From positions 800,456 through 864,455 of the forward strand of contig JAJEKV010000102.1 of the NCBI GenBank assembly GCA_021234155.1: 64,000 bases of DNA. Reading direction: 5' to 3'. Below the pieces are notes generated by a model. The model did not search any database. It was not told where the DNA came from and saw nothing but the letters and a program-made list of their open reading frames with translations. Positions 13,632-23,642 of the stretch are shown one piece after another. Within the stretch, counting starts at the first letter, position 1, and each line of letters opens with the position of its first letter. A program made the position numbers and the translations under genes. Source of the DNA: Isoetes taiwanensis. Taxonomy: Eukaryota > Streptophyta > Lycopodiopsida > Isoetales > Isoetaceae.

Positions 13632-13643
13632 TGGTATCGAGCT
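13632..13643 (+). promoter_or_regulatory. primer-binding site, initiator-Met tRNA type
   Basis: TGGTATCGAGC starts three bases after the 5' LTR end. It is one base short of the TGGTATCAGAGC complement of the 3' end of plant initiator-Met tRNA, the usual primer of Ty3/gypsy and copia elements. Confidence 0.85.
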
Positions 13644-13829
13644 ATGTTCTTGGAGACCAAGAGCAAAAGCAGCCATGTTCCCGATAGCACTAACTTGATA
13701 GGATCCTCAAACCTCGAAAAATGAAAAAATTTTTTCTCATTTTTGTAGTTTATGCTAAGCTAGTAACAGTTAAAATGAATAAAAGCGTTAAAAGACTAAA
13801 ATTGATGAGCCAACATCCAAAAGTAGGGT

Positions 13830-14210
13830 GGTCTCACCGTCGGCGCCGGAGGACGATTTCTACATTCTAGAAATGGGGTGGGCGCAACGCGATCTTGAAC
13901 ATTCGGCTTTTGACACCAAAAAGTTGTAAAATACAATAAAATACCTTGATAATTCTAAATTTAAGCTAAGAATTAGTAGATTTAGCATGTTACATGTTAA
14001 TTTAATAGTGGGCCCCACCATGTCTCACCGCGTCGCGCCAGGGGCGGGTTTCTAGATTCTAGGAATGGGAAGCTGGGGGCGTGTGAACCTTAAATTAGGT
14101 GTTTTTAGGTGCTCTAGACAACCCAAAAGGTAGTTTAAAAGTTGACCTAAAAATTGGCCCTATAAATAGAACCCGGACCCTCCCATTTTTCTGTTCTTCC
14201 CTAGAACTTC
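13830..14210 (+). promoter_or_regulatory. leader block 1 with TATA-like box
   Basis: Contains two copies about 190 bp apart (13831 and 14021) of a motif starting GTCTCACCG, CpG-rich in the middle and ending in an imperfect hairpin such as TTTCTACATTCTAGAAAT. It ends with TATAAATAG at 14161-14169, about 50 bp before the ATG of the first extra ORF. The same arrangement recurs at 15679-16241. Promoter function is inferred. Confidence 0.5.
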
Positions 14211-15161
14211 GTGGCCCATCAAGGCGATCTTACGGCGCTTAGCTCCCGTCAACAAACCCGTAAGATGATGGCCCGCCAAGGCGCATCGCAAAGGAAGCCT
14301 AGCGGAAGCCCGGATCCTCCCGCCCGGTATCTCGGCCTCTTTCACAGGGATTCTTGGGAACGCCTTCTCCACGGCTGGCCAATTTTAGTGAGAGTGGTCG
14401 GTAGGACCCGGGCGACCACGGGAGAACTCTTGGAGGGGGCCGGCGGCGTCATGAACGAGATCCTCGAATTTAAATTGCACCTGCCCGGGAGGCGGGAAGC
14501 TGAAGCCGGCAGGAGCAACACGGGGGCGCCAACCCCGCAGGAGGAGCGAGGGAACGAGGGCGGACCCATCAACGGCCCAAGAACAACCCCAAAGTTGATC
14601 CACTGCGGAGGAGGGAAGAGAAGAGCAAAGAAGCGGCCGGAACTCACCCCGGAAGAAGAGGCAGACCGCGACGCCTTCGGGTCCACAAGGCATGGCCAAG
14701 GAGCCAAGGGAGCGAAGGACAAAGAGTCGGGAGGCGACCCGACTACAACCCGTGTGGACCCAAGAAGAGGAGGGCCAAAGCCCGAAAGGCAAGAGGAAGG
14801 CCGGGTAAAGGCCGAAGAAGCTGGTCTGTCATCAACGAGCCACTCCGGAGGAGACCCGCCCACCACCGACGACTTCGGATGGAGACTACGTCGGGCGCAG
14901 GCGGGCAAAGCTCTTCAAAGCCCCGGCGTAGAGGAAGAGGTCCCAGCGGAGCGCCCCCAAACGAGGAGAGGCCGGGCGGTGGCCAAGCCCCACCATTTCC
15001 GACGTGGGATAGGGTCAAGGCCCTTACCCCTTAGCAGGGGAAGCATATGTGATAGACCCCCTAAAGGTCTATCAGAAGAGGATCAGGGAGCACAACGCGT
15101 ATATGGCAAAGTGGGAGGCCTACAATGCCTATTACCAGGAGCACCGGGTGAGAACGATTGA
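14211..15161 (+). CDS. chromovirus extra ORF A, unknown function
   Basis: A 316-residue frame upstream of gag, rich in Arg, Lys, Glu, Gly and Pro, with no domain I recognise. Coding character continues past its stop in another frame to about 15300, with a helical phrase PLKVYQKRIREHNAYMAKWE and a Lys-rich tail, so the original product was probably longer and the stop results from an indel. Minus-strand frames over the same interval are shadows of this GC-rich sequence. It lies outside the standard gag-pol, as extra ORFs do in some large gypsy lineages. It could be a structural or nucleic-acid-binding accessory protein. Confidence 0.45.
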   Translation: MAHQGDLTALSSRQQTRKMMARQGASQRKPSGSPDPPARYLGLFHRDSWERLLHGWPILVRVVGRTRATTGELLEGAGGVMNEILEFKLHLPGRREAEAGRSNTGAPTPQEERGNEGGPINGPRTTPKLIHCGGGKRRAKKRPELTPEEEADRDAFGSTRHGQGAKGAKDKESGGDPTTTRVDPRRGGPKPERQEEGRVKAEEAGLSSTSHSGGDPPTTDDFGWRLRRAQAGKALQSPGVEEEVPAERPQTRRGRAVAKPHHFRRGIGSRPLPLSRGSICDRPPKGLSEEDQGAQRVYGKVGGLQCLLPGAPGEND

Positions 15162-15678
15162 AGGCGGACACCCGACGAAGAGCCGGCACTGAAGCCCCCT
15201 CCACCAAAGCCCAAGCCTCCCGAGCACCGAGGGAAGAAGCGGAACAAGAAGAAGAAGCTGGAAGGCGGGGCACTCAAGGAGATCCGCCACTTCGGAAGAG
15301 TTCACGGACTCGATTCCCCGAGGCGCCCGTTCCGGCGTTTGGTCGAAGTCATCAAGAATACAACACGGACATCGCTGCGTGACCAGATGAGATCTTTGTT
15401 GTGTTTACAAGGAGGCGGCCGGCGCATATAGTAAAGCATTTTGAAGATTCAACGGCACACACGCAGCGAAGAGGGTTACCCTCATGAGGCGAGGATATGT
15501 ATCTTGCCGAGGCACATCAAGGGAGAACGCCCTTGAACCTTGTAAATAATTGAAAAATTTTGTTAATATAAAGAAAATTTTGTGTAAATAAAGTGTCAAA
15601 CCCTGTTTAAATAGGTCAAGATATCGATCCCTAGCCTTCGTTTTAATTAAATTGGAGTTTTGAGCAAAATTGAGGCGA

Positions 15679-16241
15679 TGTCTCACCGTCGTCGCCGGAG
15701 ACCGATTTCTACATTTTAGAAATCGGGCCGGGCAACGATGTGAACCATGCCCAAAATGCCCAAAACAGCTCCAAATCGACCAAGTAAGGGGTCAATTACT
15801 TCTTTCGATGAGTTTAGTGGAATTACAGCCTTAGATCACCTAAATTGAGTAATCCTAGCCCAATTAGGACCTATGTCTCATCACGTCGCGCCGGGGATGA
15901 TTTCTACATTTTAGAAATCGAAACAAGGCAACGTCAATGAACCCCCGCACATTTCATCACCAAATGATCTCCAAATTGCACAATAGGTTCAGTAGCTCTC
16001 CTTAGCATGCTCAAACCCTAGAAATATACGTCAAACTTGCAATTGCATCACTTAATAGGTTAGAATTGCCTAATCTCAGTAAATTCTAAGTCATCCAAAA
16101 ATTAGGGTTTTCCCCTTTCTATAAATAAGTCCCCCATTTCTTATTTGGCACCCTGCAAATTTGCTCCCCACTGCTTAGGCGATCTTTCAGCTCCCTGAGG
16201 CGCTTCTGCATCCGTTTGATACTCCCTTCTTTGCTAGATCA
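15679..16241 (+). promoter_or_regulatory. leader block 2 with TATA-like box
   Basis: Second copy of the leader arrangement: motif copies at 15679 and 15874 (195 bp apart), each with the TGTCTCA start and the TTTCTACATTTTAGAAAT hairpin. They are followed by TATAAATAAG at 16120-16129, about 115 bp before the ATG of extra ORF B. An untranslated AT-rich stretch (15400-15678) separates it from ORF A. Confidence 0.5.
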
Positions 16242-17779
16242 ATGGCTACTGCTGATTTTGGGCGATGGTACAGCGCCAGTGCCCATGCTACTGAGGCAGA
16301 TGTCAACGACATCTTCCAAGTCTTTGTGAAAGAAATCGACATCCAAGCTACGCTAAATGCAACCCCAGCTTATAGGCAGGTGCTAGCAGAATTTCAAGCT
16401 AGGGTAGGACCCTCCCTTGTTCAAGTTCCCCCTTGCATAGGATACTTTGTTCCCCGCCCATCCCTTCAAGCAGCCTTGGGCGATGTCCCCAACATCGCCA
16501 AGTACTTGACTAACAAAGCCTTGAGACTACGACTACATGGTCACGACGATAGCGGGACCAAGTACTTCTCTTACACCGCCGCCCTAGCCATCTTCTTATC
16601 CCACCGCGCCGAGAACCCGATGGGGGCAACCTCTATCCCTCCGATGGAGGTAGACCCCATAGCGATTCTAAGAGAGGAAGAGCGGAATCTTTGTTGCGGT
16701 ATCAACGAGGAACGAGGAAGCAAGAGAGGATGAAGAGGAGTCGGGACGGACGAAGGATACGCAGAGCTCGACTCGGGGCGAAGAACGGCGCCAAGGAGAG
16801 CGGGGAGCTGATCAATTTCCGGCGAGCCCGGCGGGGCATCCCGAGTTGCTCCCCCACTCGGGCTAGGCATCACAAGCCTAGCCCCTATCATCATCGGCGG
16901 AGAGGAGTATCTACTCCTCGGCGACATCGAACCTTCGAATGCGGGGAGAGGGAGCTTCGAGGTTGGATGAATCGCTCCACCACCGGCCGGAACCCGACAT
17001 GGGCGACTTCATGCGTCCGGGGAACCTCGAACTTCCCGCTTCAAGTGAGGGAGTCCGACACCTACCGCGGGGAGGCGACCTCCCATATCCGGGCCCTCTG
17101 GCGACATCGGGCAATTGATGGGCCGGGAGGAGCCGCCAGGAGGAGGAGTTCCCTGCGCCCTCCAAGAGCAGTATGGGGATCCGTGGGAAGACCCACGAGC
17201 ATCCCAATGCGGGTCCTTGATATCACCCCACGCCAAAAGGAGAAGGAATCGACCTCGGGGAGGCTCGACCACACAATTGAAGACTTCTGAGGGGAGCTCA
17301 AAGTTGAGGTCGGCGAGTACCCGGGCGGCCTGGTGGAGGCCAAACAAGCGGAGAAGCTTGGCGGGCTTGACACACAACGACAATTCGCTCGATACTACTT
17401 GCCCGCTTTGATGGATGGGAGAATAGCGGTAATTCACATAAAGTTCAGTCCCGCAGGCGAAGAAGGAGTGTTTATGCTGATTGCACTCGGGCTTGGCGGG
17501 CATGCTCGAATAGCAACAAATGTCGACTATCTTTGTCTTAGTCAAAGAGGTCAATGGCACTTTCGACCTCTTCGACCGCCATCCCCACCGGCGTCGGCGA
17601 GATTAAGCGATGGCTGCGGCCCTTACATCCGACGCGGGGTAGAAGACACAGTGAGAGCCATCCGGGAGGGCTTCGTCGGCAAGCATCATCGGGGAACTTG
17701 GGTCACTTTCGGTAGGGCGGCCCAAGTTAAGAAAAATTTCTTGAAGACAACCCGTCTTACCGGGCGATTTCAAGACTAG
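16242..17779 (+). pseudogene. chromovirus extra ORF B, unknown function
   Basis: The frame from ATG 16242 gives 163 clean residues (starts MATADFGRWYSASAHATEAD) and then shifts. Coding-like sequence continues in other frames to 17779, notably KAEKLGGLDTQRQFARYYLP and a glycine-rich hydrophobic stretch at 17333-17560. Rejoined it would be roughly 500 residues. I see no zinc knuckle, protease or polymerase motif, and no family I can name. It sits between leader block 2 and gag. It could be a second structural protein or a captured host gene. Confidence 0.45.
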
Positions 17780-17941
17780 TTAGACTCTTGATCCGGAGAC
17801 TTTTTGTATTTAAAATATTATATGATATATAAATACAATTAAAGCTTGCACTTTAAATGTTTTGTTGATGTATTTTGCCCCACAATTATACCAACAAACA
17901 TAAACAATGCAAGAAGAACAAATGGAACTAATCATATAGCC

Positions 17942-19240
17942 ATGAATTGCTTGTGTATGCAGCCCGGAGGCCTAAACGCGAGGAGCGACAAGCTGCGAGA
18001 CCTTATAGAAGAACAAACCCCGCCCGGACCACCCCCGGCAAGAAACCTATTTGAAGATAGGGAACCCATGACCCCGAGAGGAGGAGATAGCCCAGATGAG
18101 GGCGGACACGGAGCGGTATAAAGGCATTACTGTCCGGCCGCAAGCGAGTGGGTTCGGTGGGCAATGCTCGGTTCGCCATAAGCATCAGCTCGGAGGGAAG
18201 GAAGGGACAAGAAGAGGAGCAAGAGAAGGAGATCCCCAGTCCGGAATCTTCCGACTCAAGTTCGAACTTCGGACTCGACTACGAGGAAGAGGAAGAAACG
18301 AGGCTCGAGGAACGAACGGATGGAAGGCGGAGGAACACCCCCGGAGGGACGACAAAAGAGATACGGTGGCCTCGACTACGAGGAAGAAGGTAGATTCCCG
18401 CGACCGGGCAATGTATGGAAGGCCTGAAACTAGAACAGTCTCGGGGGAAACAGTCGATTGGAAGCGAGAGGCATGGCTGGACGAAATGAGCGAAGTACGG
18501 AAATGCTTATGGCATGAAGGATAAGGACAAAGGCGAGTTGCAACAGCCAACTTGAAAGGAGCCGCCGGTTGGTGGAAGGGTTATGCAAAGGCACACGGCT
18601 TAAGCGAGGGATGCTTGTAAGTTCGAAAGTTTGCTAAAGCCTTCAAAGCCCATTACGTTCGAGGGAACATAAGTCCAAAGATGATGCGAAGCTTACGAGG
18701 TTACGGCAAGGCAACAAATCAGTTCAGAAATATACAGAGGAATTCATGAGGCTAAGGTCAGATGTGCCGGGTTGGGAGAGAAGCATGCATCTGAGAAAGC
18801 TATATTGAGGGGCTGAATGAGGAGATCCATAAGCTTGTGAGAGCAATAAACCCTAGGGCAATGCTCGAAGCGGAATCAAGGCTATAAGCTTGCGGGGGTC
18901 AGGACCCTAGAATAGCGGGCACAAGCGGCCGGTACTTCGGGGATAAAGGCAAAAGCGACGGGAAGCTATATAGCCGGGGGCAGCCAGTCCAGTCCAGGCT
19001 AGAGCCCCATATGGTGGGAACCGGGGAAGCGGCGGGGAGAAAAAGCGGTGTCCTTCAAGGACAAGCGGGGAGAGGTCAAACTACTCCAAAAGCGGTGCAA
19101 TCCCTTTTGCAAAAGCGTGCCCAAGGAAAAGAGGCGGGGAGTGCATAGAAAAGCAACTGTGCCCGGTGCTTCCAGCCGGGCCATAGGGCGACAAAACTGT
19201 CCCCTCGTCATGAAGTGCGGCTCTAAGCGGAGTTGGGAGA
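17942..19240 (+). pseudogene. chromovirus gag (capsid plus zinc knuckle)
   Basis: The candidate start is ATG at 17942. A charged N-terminus leads into a capsid region with FAKAFKAHYVRGN and LRQGNKSVQKYTEEFMRL (about 18625-18760), the conserved core of Ty3 gag. A CCHC knuckle (CARCFQPGHRATxxC spacing, about 19155-19200) follows; its last cysteine is thrown out of frame by a one-base insertion. Many other indels break the frame. Gag would package element RNA into virus-like particles in the cytoplasm. Confidence 0.75.
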
Positions 19241-19339
19241 TTGGGGCGCTGTCCGGACGGCGGCGGCCCGAAAGAGGCCCGCGACTACATCCGGGGTGAG
19301 TGTCACATCTTTGCATAATAGATCTGAGCAAGCGAGAGA

Positions 19340-19660
19340 GCCCGGTATAAGGTAATTTCCACGGTAGGGAAGGCTAAAGCTAAGTCCTTCATAGTCTTGA
19401 TAGACTTCGGGGAAGTAGCCATAACTTTGCATCCCCCGAATGGTTCAAATGTTGAAGTTGAAGCCGCTAAAGTCAAAGCCAAGACCCGTTGTTTTAGCAA
19501 GTGGTGCGGTAAAAGCGGGGCGGCGGGCAAGAGAATTAACCGACATCGACTTGCCGGGGATTAATATCCGGATGGGGGCAGAAGTAATGGGCATTGGAAA
19601 GTATGACTTGATCATAGGAATGGAGTACCTTGGGCCAGCGGGGGCCATTATCGGCTTATG
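19340..19660 (+). pseudogene. chromovirus aspartic protease region
   Basis: A retropepsin-like segment: a strand with VLIDFG followed by SSHNF (active-site DTGS/DSGS region, with the motif damaged by a frame shift, about 19396-19432), then a clean frame 19440-19706 with DIDLPGINI and YDLIIGMEYL, the flap and C-terminal strand phrases typical of gypsy proteases. It lies directly between gag and RT as expected. Confidence 0.65.
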
Positions 19661-20059
19661 GAAAGCGGAAGGTGACCTTCCCAGCGCCCGACGGCAAGAT
19701 CATTGAGATAACGTAAGGAAGTTGTTCCCATCATGCGGTGTATGTCTTCTAAACGGGTTGTTCAAGTGCATCAAGAGTGAGCAAGTGGCATACATCTTCA
19801 AGCTTGAGATTAGTGAGCGGAATCGGAAGGAAGCAAAGAAGACAAGGTGCTCGGCAAGTTGCCGGCAAGTAGCTAAAGCTGATCCGCGGAGTTCCATGAT
19901 CTCTTCCCGGATGAGATCAAGCGACTCCCTCCTTATAGGGGAGTCGAGTCGCGAGATAGCACTTCGAACCAGGAACAAAACCAACAAGCAAGGCTCCATA
20001 TAGAATGACAACGCAGGGTTGTCCGAGGAGCTGAAAGCGATTCGCGGGGAGCTGCTTTC

Positions 20060-20880
20060 GACCTAGGTTTCATTAGACCTAGTGTCTACGCCGTTTGGGC
20101 GCCCATTCTTTTGTCAAGAAGAAGGATGGATCTTTGAGGATGTGCATAGACTATAGGCAGGTTGAATAAGCACACCATCAAGAACAAATATCGCTTCCAA
20201 GATCGAGGCGACTTGATGGATCAGCTCAAAGGTGCAAAGATCTTCTCCAAAATCGACTTAAGGTCAGGGTTATCATCAGATCGGGATAAAGGAAGAAGAT
20301 ATCCATAAGACCGCCTTCTAAGCAGCGGTATGGGCATTATGAGTTCCACGGTAATGCCTTTCGGCTTATCAAATGCCCATAGCGTTCATGAGGCTCATGA
20401 ACGATATCTTCGAGGAGTTCTGGACACCTTTGTGATTGTTTTCTTTTTGGCGACATTTTGGTGTATAGCAGATCCCTTGAAGAGCAATTACAACACTTGA
20501 GAAGAGTGCTAGAAAAGTTGAAGAGGCACCGGTTATGCGCCAAGTTGTCGAAGTGCCACTTGCATAGAAAAAAGGTGGAATATCTAGGTCATGTGATCTC
20601 GGCGAAGGCATCTCAACAGACCCGCCAAGATTGAAGCCGTCATTCGATGGCGGCGAAGAATGTGCATGAAGTCGAAGTTTCCTCGGCCTAGCAGGGTACT
20701 ACAGGAAGTTCGTGAAGAACTTTGCTAAGATAGCAGCCCCGGATTGACGAGGGGCGAGAAGGTGAAAGATTGGGTAGAGCATTGGCACAAGAAAGCCCAA
20801 AGGGGTTTGAATTGTTGAAGGAAGCTTTAACAACAGCCCCGATCTTAACCCCTCCGGACCGGAAAAGATAAACTTGTAGC
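20060..20880 (+). pseudogene. chromovirus reverse transcriptase
   Basis: RT motifs in order across shifting frames: [29 protein letters not shown] (first catalytic Asp), TVMPFGLSNA, DTFVIVF followed by a damaged DD box (about 20420-20460), AKLSKCHLH and AKIEAVIRW. Compared with the family the frame changes about ten times by 1-2 nt. It would copy the element RNA into DNA from the Met-tRNA primer. Confidence 0.85.
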
Positions 20881-20889
20881 AACGGTCTG

Positions 20890-21240
20890 AGTAAGATAGC
20901 TACAGTGCGGTGCTATGCAAGAAGAGCGTGTGGTAGCGTATGATTCCGGGAAGATGAACGGCCGACGCGTACCCAACGCGATCGATCAGGAGTTGCTTGC
21001 GGTTGTCGGGGCATTAAGAATATGGAGGCATTATCTCTTGGGAAGGAAGTTCCAATTGGATCTGGACCATCGAGCCTCCAATATGTATTCACGCAACCAC
21101 ACCTTAATGCGAGGCGGAGGAGATGGATGGAGTTCCTCGAAGAATATGACTTTGATATAGTCTACAAGCGGGAAGCTCAATGTGGTAGCGGATGCGCTTT
21201 CAAGGCATCCCCGACAACTAGAGTGCATTGCAATGCAATT
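20890..21240 (+). pseudogene. chromovirus RNase H domain
   Basis: VVAYDS, the PNAIDQELLAVVGALRIWRH phrase (about 20970-21035) and LGRKFQLDLDH are the RNase HI core of Ty3 elements. VADALSRHP (21182-21211) marks its usual C-terminal end. The domain joins RT directly and is followed by the integrase. Confidence 0.8.
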
Positions 21241-21379
21241 TCGGCGCTCTCCAAATGACTTTGGTAAGAGGATTGAAGAGTCCTTGCCAGCGGATGTGGA
21301 TTCCGGGGAAGTATGGGCAAACCTTTCAAGGAAGCTAGAACGGATAAAGAGGGGGAGGCCTTCAAGCATTATAAGAAGG

Positions 21380-22450
21380 AAGGCAACCTGTTATACCATA
21401 AGAACAAGTTGTGCGTGCCGAATCATCGGGTGTAAGGAAGTTGATCCTCCATGACCGCTGCAACAGCCCAATAGGCACAGCCATCGCGGGATTCATGAAA
21501 ACATATTTCAAAGTCTTGCAGCGGCTATTATTGGCCGAGGAATGAAGAAGCAAATAGCTTCGCTACATCAAGGAATGTCGGCTATGCCGAACCAGACGAA
21601 GCGGGCAACCCCGATTCGAGGGGCATTAGAGCCATTAAGCGGTGCCAAACGCTAAGTGGGAGGTAATCAGCATGGATTTTATCCGGACTCCCAAGAACGG
21701 CCCGAGAGGCAAGGATGCCTTGATGGTAGTGGTCGACAAGTTGTCGAAGATGGCACATTTTGTGCCTTGCGAACTCCAATCTGACCATGGATACAAAGAA
21801 AGCTCTTCACCAAAAAAGAGATCTTCGAGGCTTCATGGCATGCCAAGGGAGATCATCTCCGGCGAGGGGATCCGAAGTTCATGGCGCCTTTTGGCAAGAC
21901 CTCTTTGCGACGATCCGGGCGAAGCTATCCATGAGCCGCGCATACCATCCTCGGAGACGGATGGCGGACGAGGCGGACCAACGAGATTTTAGAGGACATG
22001 CTACGAAACTATATGCGGAATAAGCAAAGTATGTGGGAAGAATTTATTCACTTGGTGGAGTTTGCATACAATAGCACCAAAGCGAGAATCATCCCAAATG
22101 TCGCGTTTATGATCAATTACGGCTATCGGTGCCTAACTCGGACACTTGGCACAATCCCGTCAAAAGTGGAAGTTCGCGGCCGGATGTTGACGGATATCAC
22201 GGCAGCTTGTGGAAGAGATTAGAGGGTATCGCTAGCGGCAAGAAGTCGACAAAAGAGCATCGTAGACAAGCATCGAGCGATAAGAGAGTTCAAAGTTGGA
22301 GATGATGTTTGGCTCAAGATCAAGGTGAAACAGTGAAGGCTCGGGATCGGCAATTGCAAGAAGCTTGCTCCAAGGTGGGCGGACCTTTTCGAATAGTCGA
22401 GAAAGTAGGTAATCAAGCCTACAAGCTAGACTTGCCAAAGCACACCTAAA
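21380..22450 (+). pseudogene. chromovirus integrase
   Basis: A degenerate HHCC zinc region (about 21400-21590) precedes the catalytic core, which opens with WEVISMDFIRTPKNGPRGKD (21657-21716, first Asp of DDE) and VVVDKLSKMAHFVP. Downstream phrases with YHP and FAYNSTKA (about 21935-22085) are in other frames. The C-terminal part includes GGPFRIVEKVGNQAYKLDLP (about 22378-22437). Integrase inserts element DNA; here the frame is broken throughout. Confidence 0.8.
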
Positions 22451-22559
22451 GATTCATAAGGTCTTCCACGTGAGTTTGCTGAAGAAGCATACCCCAAATC
22501 CGGGCGAAGTCTTGGATTATAACGTTGTTGGAAATGACGGAGGAACAAATTGGAAATAG

Positions 22560-22770
22560 TTCGAAATTGATTCTTGATAAAGCTTTCAAGAAAACGAGGA
22601 GATCAGAATTCCTCCAAAGATTTGGTCAAGTGGAAACACTTACCGGTGGAAGACGCGACGTGGGTACTTAAGAAAGATTTAGTAAAAGCAAGATCCACGG
22701 TTTATGGAGCAATGGGACGGCAAGGTCATCTCCGTAAGAAATCGGCTCGAGCATGTCAATTTGTGTAGGT
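22560..22770 (+). pseudogene. integrase C-terminal chromodomain
   Basis: KTRRSEFLQRFLVKW (shifted frames) then KWKHLPVEDATWVLKKDL at about 22632-22682 matches the aromatic-rich strand and C-terminal helix of a chromodomain. Chromoviruses use it to target chromatin. Whether the aromatic cage is complete cannot be judged because of an indel upstream. Confidence 0.75.
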
Positions 22771-23582
22771 TAATTCTTGTGTAGTTAAGATTAATCTCGC
22801 ATGCCACCTACGCTTAGTATGGGTTGCATGCGTTGTTGCCGATGATGGGACCACTACGGTGATCTCTAGGGCGTGGTGTAATGTCAATGTAGGCATGACC
22901 GCGTTTCGCGCTGGGCGAGTGGAAGGTAGATTAGAAAGTCTACTTACATCCCACAGTAAGTAGACGACCTCGAAGAAAGGAGGTCATGAAGGAATGCATT
23001 GATAGGGAAAGCACCTTTAGCCCCATATATGCTTTGATAGGAGGAATCTATCCTTCGCGCCCCCACGAGAAGGATATCCTCCACACCGGGCAACTAGAGG
23101 TGTAGGCATGGCGGCATATAGGCATGTGGCCCCAAGTCTCCGCGGCCATAATGGAAGATTCACCCTCTTCCTACGCCGGGAGATTAGCCATGCATCCATG
23201 TAGATAGGTGGGGTGGTCACCATATAACCAAAATTTTATTAATAATTAAATGATACTAACGTAGTGTTGACCTGCAGCCGATAGAGAGCGCGGGGAGGGC
23301 AAGGAGGTCGAAGCTTTAAGACTTGCAACACAAATTTTTTTTTTGGAATGTGTTGCAAGGAATGAAGAGTACCTCGGGGCGTAATTTTAAAATTTTTGAT
23401 AAACTTAATCGTAATGTTAAGTGAATTTTGGAGTATCTGTTTAGTAATGTTGTGAATTGATAAGTTATTTCATAATATAATGATGTGATAATGTCATAAA
23501 AATATTACCTTGAGGTAATTTTAATAAATGTAGGAATTAGAGTAGTAATCGTATGTATCGAGGTTGATTGCGGGGTTACGAT

Positions 23583-23642
23583 GATCCCAAGGTGGGGAGA
23601 CCCGCGATCTTTGCGGACGGCATCATTTCAAGGTGGGGAGAA
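23583..23642 (+). promoter_or_regulatory. polypurine tract, with a second upstream copy
   Basis: AAGGTGGGGAGAA immediately precedes the 3' LTR and is the plus-strand primer expected at this place. An almost identical AAGGTGGGGAGA lies about 40 bp upstream (from 23590). The region between the chromodomain and here (22770-23580) is non-coding. Confidence 0.8.

Noticed and set aside
14342-14908. Minus-strand 188-residue frame opposite ORF A
   Set aside because: Shadow of a GC-rich coding strand; no start context or domain, and ORF A has the leader and TATA upstream.
16911-17560. Several minus-strand frames of 98-183 residues in the chromovirus
   Set aside because: Shadows of gag-side coding sequence; direction of the element is fixed by LTRs, PBS and polyprotein order.
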